From the NCBI GenBank assembly GCA_024180945.1, contig JAKSGN010000021.1:124001-188000 (forward strand): 64,000 nucleotides of DNA, written 5' to 3'. The notes beneath the pieces were generated by a model. It was not told where the DNA came from, did not search any database, and saw only the letters and a program-made list of their open reading frames with translations. Of the stretch, positions 32,875-44,834 are shown in pieces. The DNA comes from Macrophomina tecta. Its lineage: Eukaryota > Ascomycota > Dothideomycetes > Botryosphaeriales > Botryosphaeriaceae. Position 1 is the stretch's first letter. Each line of letters begins with the position of its first letter. The position numbers and the translations under genes are program-made.

Positions 32875-33994
32875 TCGCCGAGCGCGACCTTACCCTATCC
32901 TTGACGGCCTAATGTTTAGCACATGAGGTCACGTTCGCTGTATCATATTCTGAACGAGTGCAGTCTCGCGGGCAGTTGGCCTACCGTATCTTTCATTCCG
33001 CCCGACGGCAAACGAGTAGTGAGCATGGCTTCGGCCTAGCTCCACCGTCATCCTACCTCTACAAGCCGGTCACTGCTCCTCAGACCCTCAAATTTATTTC
33101 CTTTTCTTATACCTGTCTATGCATTCCAGTCTGTCATCTAGCGCAAGCTTATTATCCTATTATTGGTCACATTTTCCTTCACTTCTTAGATACCTGTCTA
33201 CGACTTCTTCTTCGAAGGTAGACTACTTCTGATTCCTTTCATTACGATAGGAAGGAATTTTATGGATGAGTTGGCATTGTCATGAGCGTCCGGAGCGGCA
33301 GCGCCTGGGGAGGTTGGCTGCCGAGTACATAGTTGGAGACTTTTCAATAAATGTAGTGATGAATGAGAAGCTTGTGGTTCAAGTAGAATGCGCAAATCAT
33401 GAGTCCAGGCCAGAAGATAGTGGCTTGTTTAAGGCATGTGTTAAACGTGAGGAAGGGTGACGTGACGTGCAGCGCAGATGCATCGTGTCCTCCTTTGGCC
33501 GGCAACGATTATTCTCTTAGCCTACTTCAAAACGCAATATCCTGTCTGAGACCTGCTCTTGATGGCAAATTAACGTGATAAATGAACCGACCAACCTTTG
33601 AGTTCGTATATCCTTTTCCCGCGGCGAGGGGCTTATGTTCAGCTGGCTTTGTGAGGAGAAAAGGACACGATGAAGAAGGAGAGCGGCAACGTTTAAGCGC
33701 GCACGCGCTCAATGGGTGCGGGACCTGAAATCTTGGCGGCCGAGACCAACTCCGACGACACCCTGGAGGGCAGCCCTAAGCAACGATCCACGATCCACCT
33801 GTCCAGCGCGAGCCCGCAACACAGCTCCCGACCGCCGCTCGACCCTCGGCGCCTCGACCTCCTCAACCCAATTCCGCAGCGGTGATATCGGGCGTCACGT
33901 TGCGCAATACAACCCATCTCCGACTGGCTGTTCATAAGCCACGTCTCTTAAACCTGTTCCCCTTGCGTACCACACAACACCCTGAAACAAGAAG
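32875..33994. other. intergenic region, MSB2 to SEC27
   Basis: 1.1 kb holding the MSB2 3' UTR and the SEC27 promoter. I see no gene. Confidence 0.6.
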
Positions 33995-36900
33995 ATGCGG
34001 CTCGACGTGAAGGTAAGCCGCCTTGCCACTGGAAGCGCATTGCAGTACATGCCCCGGAGCTTCAAGCAGTACTATGGCAGCACACAGCGACTTCTTCCTC
34101 CCACTCGCGAACGTAGCTAACCCCAAGTTCGACATACAGAGGCAGCTCTTTGCCCGGAGCGAACGTGTCAAGGGAATCGACTTTCACCCCACGGAACCAT
34201 GGGTAAGCAATGTCCACGTGTGCAATTGCTGGCCCACTCACTGATTTCGCAGGTCCTTACCACCCTCTACAGCGGTACGTCTTTGCGGCGGAAAAGCGTA
34301 GCAGACAGCGGAGCTGACAGAGCCTAGGCCATTGCCACATCTGGTCCTATGAGACTCAGGTAAGGAACCGGAATGCATATAGGGGACTCGGAGCTGACCA
34401 GCTACGCAGGCAATTGTCAAGACCTTCGAGCTCACCGATGTCCCCGTCCGCGCCGGTCGCTTCATTGCGCGCAAGAACTGGATTGTCTGCGGCTCCGACG
34501 ACTTCCAGCTTCGCGTTTACAACTACAACACTTCCGAGAAGATTACTAGTTTCGAGGCGCATCCCGACTACATTCGTGCGATATGCGTTCACCCGACCCA
34601 GCCATTCGTCCTCACGGCTTCCGATGACATGGTGGGTGGAGAGCTTGTTGATAGATGAAGATATGGAGGAGCTGACAATGGGACAGACCATCAAGCTTTG
34701 GGACTGGGAGCGCGGATGGAAGTGTGTGCAGGTCTTTGAGGGCCATGCGCACTATGTCATGGGTCTTGCTATCAATCCCAAGGATACGAACACTTTCGCG
34801 TCCGCCTGTCTCGACAGGTATTGGTTGTCTAGTGGACGTAGAGGGCGCATTCGCTAATTGGCTACTAGGACGGTCAAGATCTGGAGCTTGGGATCTGCCA
34901 CCCCCAACTTCACACTCGAGGCGCATGAGACCAAGGGCGTCAACCACGTCGACTACTATCCGCAATCCGATAAGCCGTATCTGCTCACCACATCCGACGA
35001 CAGGACCGTGAAGGTGTGGGACTACACCACCAAAGCTCAGATTGCTACGCTGGAGGGTCACACGAGCAACGTATCCTTCGCCATCTACCACCCCGAACTG
35101 CCCGTCATCATCTCCGGTTCGGAAGACGGCACCGTCAAGATATGGCACGCAAACACATACCGCCTGGAGCAATCCCTCAACTACGGCCTGGAACGCGCAT
35201 GGTGTGTAAGCTACCAGCGTGGTAAGCAGGGGGTTGCTGTGGGTTTCGACGATGGTGCCGTGGTCGTCAAGATGGGTCGCGAAGAGCCTGCCGTCAGCAT
35301 GGATGCCTCTGGGAAGATCATTTGGGCGAAGCACTCAGAGATTCTCACGTCCGTCATCAAGGGTGGAGACAAGAGTCTGAAGGATGGCGACCGTCTGACT
35401 ATCCCTTCCAAGGACCTTGGCTCTACCGAAATCTACCCGCAGTCTCTGATGCACTCCCCCAACGGTCGGTTCGTCGCTGTTTGCGGCGACGGCGAGTACA
35501 TCATCTATACGGCGCTTGCTCTCCGTAACCAGGCTTTCGGTTCCGCCTTGGACTTTGCTTGGGCTTCAAAGGAGAACGACAAGGACTACGCTATTCGTGA
35601 GTCCGGAACAAGTGTGAAGATCTTCCGCAACTTCAAGGAGAAGGGTAGCGGAGGCCTGAATGTCGGCTTCCAGGCCGACGGGCTTAGTGGTGGTACTCTC
35701 CTCGGTGTCAAGGGTCAGGGTGGCATTGGCTTCTTTGACTGGGAGAGCGGCCAGCTCGTCAGGAGAATCGAAGTCGAGCCTAGGAACGTAAGTTGCATCT
35801 CTCGCAGCTCCCTTCAACATAGATGCTAAGTAAATGCAGGTATACTGGTCTGAAAACGGCGAGCTTGTTGCTCTGGCTTGCGATGACACTTACTATGTCC
35901 TCCGTTTCTCAAGAGAGAATTACGTCGCTGCTCTGCAAGCTGGCGAGGTCGACGAGGATGGTGTTGAGGCTGCTTTCGAAGTCATCACCGATATCAACGA
36001 GAGGTATTTGATAACTATCTTCTACTGAAAAGTAGAACTGCTACTAACAAGCGAATACAGCGTCCGGACTGGTCAATGGGTGGGCGATTGCTTCGTTTAC
36101 ACCAACAGCACAAACAGGTTGAACTACCTCGTCGGCGACCAAGTGTACACTATTTCTCATTTCGATACCCCTGTTTACGTCCTCGGCTACCTTCCTCGCG
36201 ATGGCCGAGTGTACGTTTGCGACAAGGACGTCACTGTCATGTCGTATGCTCTCTCTCTTTCCGTTATCGAATACCAGACCCTCGTCCTGAGAGGGGAGCT
36301 CGAGGCGGCGATGGAGATGCTCGAGGACATCCCTCAGGACCAAAAGAACAAGATTGCACGGTTCTTGGAAGGTCAAGGGTTCAAGGAAGAAGCTCTCGAT
36401 GTTGCGACAGATCCTGAACACCGCTTCGATCTCGCATTGAGCCTCAACAAGCTTGATGTCGCGCTTGAGCTGGCGAAGGAAGTCAATGTGGAGCACAAGT
36501 GGAAGACTGTTGGTGACGCAGCCCTCACTGCATGGGATCTGAAACTCGCCGAGGAATGCTTCACTCACGCAAAAGACATGGGATCTCTGCTCCTGCTCCA
36601 CTCTTCCAGCTCGAATGCCGCTGGTCTCCGCCAGCTTGCTGAGCTGGCTCAGGAGTCAAGCGCACACAACATTGCCTTTTCATGCCTGTGGCAAGTAGGT
36701 GATGTGGATGGTTGCATTGACCTGCTGACCAAGACGGGTCGCACGCCCGAGGCCGTCCTGTTCGCACAAACCTACAAGCCGAGTCGCGCTCCTGCACTGG
36801 TCAAGGCGTGGAAGCAGGGACTGGAGAAGGAGAGCAAGGGCAAAGTCGCACGGCTGTTGGGTCAGCCGCCGGGCGCAGACGAGGAGGGCGATCCTGACAT

Positions 36901-37078
36901 GTTCCCTGAGTGGGAGGAGTGGCTCAAGCTTGAGAAGGAGGGCGGTTCAGTCAAGCTCGTGGACGTGGATGAGGAAGAGGAAGAGGCGGGCGAGGTTGCA
37001 GTAGAAAACGCGGACGATGTCGAGGTAGATGGCGAGAGTCCGGCAGAGGAGGCGGAGGAAGCGGAGGCTGCAGAGTAA
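33995..37078 (+). CDS. sec27: COPI coatomer subunit beta-prime (Sec27)
   Basis: Nine exons encode 862 residues: 33995-34012, 34140-34202, 34253-34274, 34328-34359, 34410-34631, 34687-34817, 34869-35787, 35840-36003 and 36061-37078. All introns are GT-AG and frames agree throughout. The 18-nt first exon gives MRLDVK, joined to [20 protein letters not shown], the family N-terminus. Residues 1-300 hold WD40 repeats ([26 protein letters not shown]). A second propeller and the helical coatomer domain follow, ending in a very acidic tail of about 50 residues. The protein forms the COPI cage with alpha-COP and binds dilysine retrieval signals for Golgi-to-ER transport. Five of the eight introns lie in the first 650 bp. 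It is in tandem with MCD4, which also serves the secretory pathway. Confidence 0.96.
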
Positions 37079-37509
37079 GCCACGTCTTAGATGGATGGGG
37101 TCATCGGGATCCCAAAAGGCGTTTTGATTAGCACGAAGCAGATGTGTACATGGAGATAATCAGATGGAGGCAAATTCGAAGAAGCATGAATACACTACCC
37201 GCTGTCGAATAAAGACACGTTGTCCGGCGAGAAGGACTGCTGCGGCTCTGCTGGAACAGGGCGAATCAGGCAGCGCATGACGGACATGCAGCTTGACCGC
37301 CTCCAAATGCGTGCGATCGTCCCCTTAGCTTGCCGGGGTGACGTTGGGCTTGGCAGGCCTGGCCTACAATTATCCATGCAGGTACATGCTCCCCGTGAAA
37401 ACACCGCGCGTCGTCCCTAACGGCGACTCCTCTACCCGCCTTCCCACCCCAAGCCCCAAGCAGTTTCCTCAACCGCAGTAGGAGACGCGCCGCTCATTTT
37501 CCCGCAGCC
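37079..37509. other. intergenic region, SEC27 to MCD4
   Basis: 431 bp between tandem genes. No gene or clear promoter motif seen. Confidence 0.55.
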
Positions 37510-40500
37510 ATGGCGAGACTCGGCCGCCGCGGCTTTCTGACCATCGCAGTGGTCTTCCACCTGGTCTACATCTACTCCATCTTCGACATTTACTTCGTCA
37601 GCCCCATAGTCAACGGCATGCGTGAATACAGCCTCGATGTACGCGAGCCACCCGCGAAGCGATTGGTCCTGTTCGTTGGTAAGTGTGGTCTCTCGCGCAC
37701 ATGAAGCCTGCCGGGAACTGGTTTGGGGGATACATTGCAAGCCCCCAAGGTGCACAAAAACGATTACATCCCTCTTTGCGCTGACTCCTGGTATCTTTCC
37801 TCCACAGGCGACGGTCTCCGCGCCGACAAGGCCTTCCAATACTTCCCGGATCCCTCGCCTGCGGACCCAAACAGCCCGGAAGCACTCGAGCTGCGGCCGC
37901 TGGCGCCGTTCCTGCGCTCACGCGTGCTGTCGCACGGCACGTTCGGCGTCTCGCACACGCGCGTGCCGACGGAGTCGCGGCCGGGCCACGTCGCGCTGAT
38001 CGCGGGCCTGTATGAGGACGTGTCGGCGGTGACGACGGGCTGGAAGCTCAACCCGGTCAACTTCGACAGCGTCTTCAACCGCAGCCGCCACACGTGGAGC
38101 TGGGGCAGTCCCGATATCTTGCCCATGTTCGAGCAGGGCGCCGTACCGGGCCGCGTGGATGCGGATATGTATGGCGCCGAGGCCGAGGACTTCAGCAAGG
38201 ACGCGACGCATCTGGATACTTGGGTTTTTGAGAAGGTGAAGGGCTTGTTTAAGGAGGCGCGGGCGAATGCAACGCTCGCGAAGGCACTGCGGGAGGATAA
38301 GAATGTCTTCTTTTTGCACCTGCTGGGGCTGGATACTACGGGCCACTCGTTCAGGCCGTATTCGAAGGAGTATCTGCATAATATCAAGGTCGTGGACCAG
38401 GGCGTCAAGGAGATCACGGAGCTGGTCGAGGATTTTTATGGGGACGGCAAGACGGCATTTGTCTTTACCGCGGACCATGGCATGAGCGATTGGGGCAGCC
38501 ATGGCGATGGACACCCGGACAATACCAGGACGCCGCTCATCGTCTGGGGCTCGGGCGTCGCGCCGCCGGTCAAGTCGACGGACGGCGTTGCGTCCGGCCA
38601 TGAGGATGGCTTCTCCTCGGACTGGAATCTCAACCACATTCAGCGCAATGATGTCTCCCAGGCCGATGTCGCGGCTCTCATGGCGTACTTGGTTGGCATC
38701 CCCTTCCCGGTCAATTCGGTCGGAGAGCTGCCGCTGGCGTATCTGAACGCGGATGCTACGACGAAGGCCGAGGCGCTGCTTGTCAATGCGAAGGAGATCC
38801 TCGAGATGTACCACGTCAAGGAGGAGCAGAAGAAGTCGACGGAGCTGCACTACAGGCCCTTCTCCGCTTTCAGTGGGAATGTCGAGAACTCGGTTGAGCA
38901 CCACATTGCGAGGATCAGGGAGTCAATTGACGGCGGCCGTGCTGAGGAGGCTATTCAGCAGTGCACAGAGCTGATCAAACTGGGTCTGGCCGGCCTGAGG
39001 TACCTGCAGACTTACGATTGGCTGTTCCTACGCGCGCTGGTAACGTTAGGCTACTTGGGATGGATGGCGTTTGCAATAACTACGGTTATTGATTTGCATG
39101 TCTTGCATGGAACCACGGAGACGAAGCGTTCGAGAGTTTCAACGGTTGTCTTCTCGTCTATTGGAGTTGCGCTATTCTCGGTGCTGCTGGCACAAAGGTC
39201 AAGGTGGACGTACTACTGTTACGCGGTCTTTCCCGTTATGTTCTGGGAGGAGGTCTATGCAAGGAGAGGAGCGTTGAAGAAAGGGAAGGATGTGCTCTTT
39301 GAGCATGTTAAGACGCCGGGGGAAAAGGTCGGCCTGGTTGTCAAGTTTTTAGCTTCGATTGGGCTCCTGGAAGCGATTGTGAGTAGCGCCCTCTCCTCTG
39401 ATCTAGGCTCCGTTCAAACTAATTGTGTCTAGGTCCAAAGTTACTTTTACAGAGAGGTTTTCACCATCAGCTACATTCTGGCCAGTGTGTGGCCGTTGTT
39501 CTATGGCATGGGCTTCGTCAAGCAAAACCCGCTGCTAGTCGCGACGTGGTGGCTGTCTTGCGTAATGATGAGCGTTTTCACGCTTTTGAATCCCATTAAG
39601 GTCGAGGATTTGAATCTCATGTAAGTTCTTGGTATCCATTATATTCAAAACACCTGTTCCTAACAGATTATGCAGCCTTGTCGGTGGCTTCCTGATGTTT
39701 GTTGTCGGTGCGCTGTATCTCGTCTTCGAGAAGAGCATCATAGCACAGTCAACCGCTACCAAGAAGGGCCTTGGATCTCCAAAAGCCGACGCATTGTCAA
39801 GGACAATCTTGGGAAGCCAAGTCGGTCTTATTGCCTTGGCCATGCTCGTTACAAAGTCGAGTGTTGTTGCCCTCCAAGCTAAGGAGGGACTGCCTCTGGG
39901 CTCTCAGGTCGTGGGTTGGGTTGTTCTTGGTAAGCCAAATGGCCCCTCATGGAAGCTGAACTTGAAGCTAACAGACTACAGTTGCTTCCTTGATACTACC
40001 ATTCCTCCACGGACTCGCGCCAAACAACCACTACATCCATCGTCTGGTGGTCATCTTCCTGACCTTCTCCCCCATCTTCATCATCCTCACCATCTCCTAC
40101 GAGGGCCTCTTCTACTTCGCCTTCTGCATGACACTCGTGACCTGGGTCCGCCTCGAGCACCGCATCTTCCAATACTCCACCAAAAAGCACGCCTCCACCC
40201 CGCAATCACCGTCACCACCAACCTCTGAGCTCAACCCCCTCACCCCGGCCCTCGCCTCCACGCAAACCCGTCTGGACAGTCTCCGCACCGGCGACTACCG
40301 CTCGCTCACTCTCGCCGACATCCGCATCGCCCTCTTCACGCTCTTCCTCCTCCAATCCGCCTTCTTCAGCACGGGCAACATCGCCTCCATCTCGTCCTTC
40401 AGTCTTGACGCCGTCTCTCGGCTCATCCCCGTCTTCGACCCCTTCTCGCAGGGCGCGCTGCTGATGTTCAAGATCCTCGTCCCCTTCGCTGTCCTCTCGG

Positions 40501-40904
40501 CCAATCTCGGCATTCTCAATCGCAGACTGGGCGTCGCCCCTTCGGCCCTCTTCATGGTCGTCATGGCGGTGGGCGATGTCATGACGGTCAGCTTCTTCTG
40601 GATGGTCAGGGATGAGGGGAGCTGGTTGGATATTGGCACAAGTATCAGCCACTTTTGTATTGCGAGCGGGTTGTGTGTGTTTGTGGCTGCGTTGGAGGGA
40701 GTTAGTGAGGTGTTCGTCAGTGGGGTTGAGTTCGGGGGCGGTGACGCGCTGGTGGGGAAGGTCGGGGAGAAGGTTGCGGACGTGTTGCCGAACGGGGTCG
40801 GCCAGAAGGTGAATGGGGTTGTTACGGAGGCGGTTAATGGGATTGTGAATGGGGCGGCAGCTACTGCGAATGGCGGTGATGGGGAGGCGCTGGATGGGAA
40901 GTAG
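37510..40904 (+). CDS. mcd4: GPI ethanolamine phosphate transferase 1 (Mcd4/PIG-N)
   Basis: Five exons, 37510-37678, 37808-39378, 39433-39620, 39676-39929 and 39982-40904, encode 1034 residues. Residues 9-31 form the first membrane helix. The lumenal alkaline-phosphatase-like domain carries GDGLRAD (57-63), RVPTESRPGH with the expected nucleophilic Thr, and FTADHGMSDWGSHGDGHPDN. A C-terminal block of many membrane segments starts near residue 470. The enzyme adds phosphoethanolamine to the first mannose of the GPI anchor in the endoplasmic reticulum. The length is typical of the family. A Gly/Asn/Val-rich cytosolic tail closes the protein. The last acceptor (39981) is preceded by a good branch sequence (GCTAACAG). 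It is convergent with the GH43 gene. Confidence 0.95.
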
Positions 40905-41262
40905 GCCGGCGGGTTTGATGGGGTTTTCGTCTTCTGCAATTTCATACAATAGATTCTATTACCGGCCATAGCTTGAAACAACAAAAATCACAGCTTTAGT
41001 TAATACTAATAGCGCGCTTGCTTCTTCAAAATGGAGTATTGAGATCCAGGTGGAGATGCGCTGGGCATTAATTTCATGTAAATTGCATACCTAGATGCCT
41101 CGTTCAGGTATATTATATATGGTTCGTTATCGCAAAAGCCGGCCTAGTGGTCGGTGCCGCGCTCAAATGTATAATATCATACAATGCTACGGAAAAGGGA
41201 GAATACCCTCTCTTCTTTTTCTCTTTTTTTTTTTCTTTTTTTTCCTTTATAAACTTCGGATT
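40905..41262. other. intergenic, convergent 3' ends
   Basis: 358 bp between the MCD4 and GH43 stop codons, including a T-rich run (about 41213-41245) close to the GH43 stop. No gene seen. Confidence 0.6.
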
Positions 41263-42695
41263 TTACAACTCCCTGAGCTTCTGCTCGACCTTGTCCTTAG
41301 CCTTGTTCAGGAAGCCGTGCAGCTTGTCCTCCAGACTGCCGGCGCCGCCTCCGTGGCTGCCGGCGCCATTCCAAGCCTGCGCATGCCCGCCCTTCATGAA
41401 ATCTTCAACGCTATTGCAGACGGGGCCGCAGCAGTTGCCCATGTCGGGGCCGTTCCTGGTCCAGTTGACGCGCTGGCAGCGGCCCTTGCGGTTCTCCCAG
41501 CCGTCGGTGGGGCTGTCGGTGGCGTGGAAGACGGCGAGGATCTCGTCGTCGCGGATGGGGACGAAGTTGCCGTGGCCGGGGCCGTAGGGCCCGCAGGCGT
41601 CGCTGTCGGGGGCGCAGATGAGCGGCTTGTCGCTCTTGCGCCAGGCGCGCGGGTCGAGCGGGTCGTGGCTCGGGTCGTAGCGGATCGTGTTCATCTTGTA
41701 GTCGCGCGTCCACGAGCCCGCGCAGCTGTACGCGATGCCGATCCAGGAGCCGTCGGGCGAGGCGAGGTACTGCGGGCCCTCGTTGATGCCGCTCGGCCCG
41801 CTGCGCTCCCACGGGTAGTCCGGGTGCGAGATCTTGACGGGCGGGCGCGAGGCGTCGGCTTCAACGGGGCTGAGCAGCCGCACGATGAAGAGCTCCTGGG
41901 TCTTGTCGGAGTTGAGCTCGCCGAGCGGCCAGCCGCTGTAGATGAAGTACTTTTGGTTGTTGAGGTGGACGACGGTGCCGTCGATGGCCCATTGGTCGTG
42001 CGGGAGGCCGCGCAGGCGGCCCAGGAACTCCCACTGTCCGTGGCAGGGGTCTTCGTGGCCGGGAGGCCCGCCGATGACGTAGATCTGGAGGGCAGGTTAG
42101 TGGGAGGTTTTTTGGGACTGATGGTGCTGGAACGTGCCCTGTGAGACTTGTTGCCGTGCTTGGGGTCCTCGCAGGCGACATAGCAGTACCAGCGGCCGTC
42201 TACGACGTGGATTTCGGGAGCCCAGATGCCGCCGGAGTACTCGGTGCCTGGCGGGGGCTTCCTGGTGGGCGTCAGCACGGCGAATTCGAAGGAGAGTGAA
42301 GAAGAATAGGGAGCGAGAGCGTGGACGGATCACGCTCAGGGTGCGGATGAAGAGAAGGTAGTGAAATAATGAAATACATGGAGGGAAAAGAACCAACGAC
42401 TTGATTGAGGGGTGAAGAGAGAGAGAGAGAGAGGAAAAAAAGAAGAAAAGAAAAGAAAAGGCCCACCTACCAAATGACATGCTTGGAGGCATTGTGGAAG
42501 CTGAGCACGTTGTCGGAGCACCAGACCTCGACGCGGTCACCAGCAGTGAAGGTCTAGAAAGAAGTCAGCGATCTTAACTGGTGAGCGGGGAATGCGGGAC
42601 GTGCATACCAAGTAGAACTTGCCATTGGCGTGGGTGACGAAGGGGTCGGGAGTGGCATGGGGAGTGCAGGTGATGAGCGAGTTGTTGTAAGTCAT
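41263..42695 (-). CDS. GH43 family glycoside hydrolase (arabinofuranosidase/arabinanase-like)
   Basis: Four exons, 42695-42609, 42553-42471, 42261-42138 and 42084-41263, encode 371 residues. The five-bladed propeller family shows its three carboxylates: Asp17 (ATPDPFVTH), Asp133 (WAIDGTVV) and Glu200 (INEGPQY). GGIWAPEIHVVDGRWYCYV is also typical. Members cut alpha-L-arabinose or beta-xylose units from plant polysaccharides; I cannot choose the substrate. No signal peptide is visible, so the enzyme may be cytosolic, or an unseen upstream exon may carry one. The third intron (42137-42085) has no GT donor that keeps the frame; a GC-AG intron (GCACGT...CAG) does. The C-terminal 45 residues form a charged helix (FLNKAKDKVEQKLREL). 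It is divergent from the phosphopantetheinyl transferase gene. Confidence 0.86.
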
Positions 42696-43368
42696 GATGC
42701 CGGGTCGAATAGAGTTTCGGGGAGGAAGACGCGACGAAGCTTGTCGGCGGAGCAGGTCGTACAAATACGGGCGAACCCTGCGGCGAGCGTCCAGCTCTCC
42801 AGAGTGGCCGGTTCCGGGTCTGCTGCTGCGGCGGCGCGGCGATCAGAGCGGGTTGCGTCATAGCCACCGCCTTGAAACATGCGCACGCGTCAGCCGTCGG
42901 GGCGACGGGCAGCACGCTGTCCAACCAGCGGCGGCGGCGGCTCTCGTGGCAGTGCAGCCAATGCCCGGCCCAGGCCAGGACGAGCGTGCTGGCACTCGCA
43001 TTCGAGAGGCTGGAGCGGTGGCACGGCGGGCTGTGCTGCGCGCGGTGGGGCGCGTCTGCTCAGCTGCTCCCCACGGCTTCGTTGATGGAGAACTTGCCCT
43101 TCCTCTCGGCCGGCCGGCCCCCAGCGCCCTTTTGTAGCTGAGCAGCGGGCCATTGGGCATCAAGCGCGCAGGAGCTCGCAGCTCGCGGCTTGCGGCCGGG
43201 GGGCCCGTGGGCTACTGTTTGAAAGTCCTGCCAAAGCGGGAGGATCATCAGCCTAGAGCGACCCCGGAAAATCTGCGGTCGCTCTGCTCGCTCTCATTCA
43301 ACCTCTCTCCGCTTCAATGGCCCCGTGCTTGTGGCTGGACCCTCGCCCATCTCAAGCACCGCCCGGCC
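42696..43368. promoter_or_regulatory. divergent upstream region of GH43 and PPTase genes
   Basis: 673 bp of GC-rich DNA between two divergent starts. The PPTase frame stays open upstream to an ATG at 43153, within this region. No other gene supported. Confidence 0.45.
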
Positions 43369-44330
43369 ATGCCTCCGCGGCCCTTCCCGCTTCCTTACAG
43401 CATCGGCGTTGACATTTGCAGCATTCAGCGCATCAAGTCCCTCCTCCAGCGCCCACGGACCCAGCCCTCGTCGCTGCCTCCCTCGTCTTCTTTGCCCCGC
43501 CTGCATCCCTTCTTGACCCGTGTCTTTTCTTTCCGCGAGATCCTGCTGTTCAGCCATCGCTTTAAAGGCTTATTGCACGAGCCAGCCGCCGATCATGATC
43601 CCGCTATCGTCTCCAGCGCCTCCCGCTACCTCGCCGGCCGGTAAGCCGCTCGTGTGTGACTGCTGGTAATCAAGAGATTGAGTCTCGGTGTAGTTTCGCT
43701 GCCAAAGAAGCCGTCATAAAAGCTGTGCAGCCCCGGCGCATTCTGCTCAAGGATGTATTGGTGGCGGCCGAGGGTAGTCAGCCCTATGCCATCGTGCTCG
43801 ACGACTCGCCCGCCTTAAACCAGGTTCAGCGCCTCTACTTGAATCAGCACCACGGTTTCGGCCTTCCAACGTCCGCCGACGCAGCTGATTTGGAAAACCA
43901 CCCTGATGTTGATCCGGGACTGGACCGCTGTGCCGGCCAAGTGGCGAAGCTGAGCATCTCTCACGACGGCGAATACGCCACGGCCGTTTGCTTGGCGCTC
44001 GAGCAATCTGAAGACCAGATTCGCGCTCTTCTTCTTGGGGATACCCTTAGGAGATATCGGGCCGCATCACGGGAGGTGAAGATCTTGTTCAGAGAGTTGT
44101 ATTACCTTACAAATCTTCGACCCGTTGACTACCTTTCCGAGCCTTTGGTCAATCGCGAGGGTTCTTCCTTAGAAGACAAAGTAGAGAAGCACAGGGGTAG
44201 GAAGCGCAGAAAGAGGATGAAAAAATTGCGTCGGAATCTGGAGAGGTGGTCGCAAACGCAGAGAGAATGTATCCGTCTGTTTGACGGTATCATGGAAGAC
44301 GGCCGGGCAAATGAGGGCGCGCCTTGCTAG
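43369..44330 (+). CDS. ppt2: AcpS-type 4'-phosphopantetheinyl transferase
   Basis: Two exons, 43369-43640 and 43694-44330, encode 302 residues. Both signature blocks are present: GVDIC with Asp15 near the start, and RFAAKEAVIKAV with Glu96, which bind Mg and CoA. This places it in the AcpS group and not the Sfp group. The enzyme moves the phosphopantetheine arm of CoA to acyl carrier protein; in fungi this type activates the mitochondrial ACP. At 302 residues it is far longer than bacterial AcpS (about 125). The extra length is a Pro/Ser insert between the blocks and a strongly basic C-terminus (KHRGRKRRKRMKKLRRNLER). An in-frame ATG at 43153 would add 72 residues. The gene symbol follows the yeast mitochondrial enzyme. 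Confidence 0.88.
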
Positions 44331-44834
44331 AAGACGCGGCAGCGGCCATTTCCTAGAAGATGAAGATGAAGATGAGACCTACAGCGCCCAGAAGAAAGCT
44401 GGGAATCCAGATTGGAGTGGGCATTGATCGAGTGGTGGCAAGGCCTTAGCACCAAAGATGGTGGACATGGCAGAAATTGATGCAATGGTCGTTGGGACTG
44501 TCATGAATTATAGATACTCCTACGTGTCCTCCTAGTAGGCTTTGTGTCGATAAATTGACAGCCAATGGCCAAGCGAGCTTGACTGCGAGATTCGTCTGGT
44601 CTGGTGGTGTCCCAGAGCTGGATGGTTGGAGCACATCGGGTATGGATGTGGATGTGGACGTGGATGTGAGCGTCGGGTAGTCAGCAAGTGTTTCCGCTTC
44701 GGGCAGGCATGCGCGGTGCAAGCTCGGGCGATCTGACCTGGCGCGTCTTTGCCTCACGTCGAGCTCCACCACAGCATCTCCCACCTCCACCTCCCCACCT
44801 CCCTCGACCTTTCCCCCAGCCGCTTAGCGCAACA
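44331..44834. other. intergenic region, PPTase to CDC73
   Basis: 504 bp between tandem genes. A short GATGTG(GAC/GAT)GTG repeat occurs near 44645-44670. No gene seen. Confidence 0.55.
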
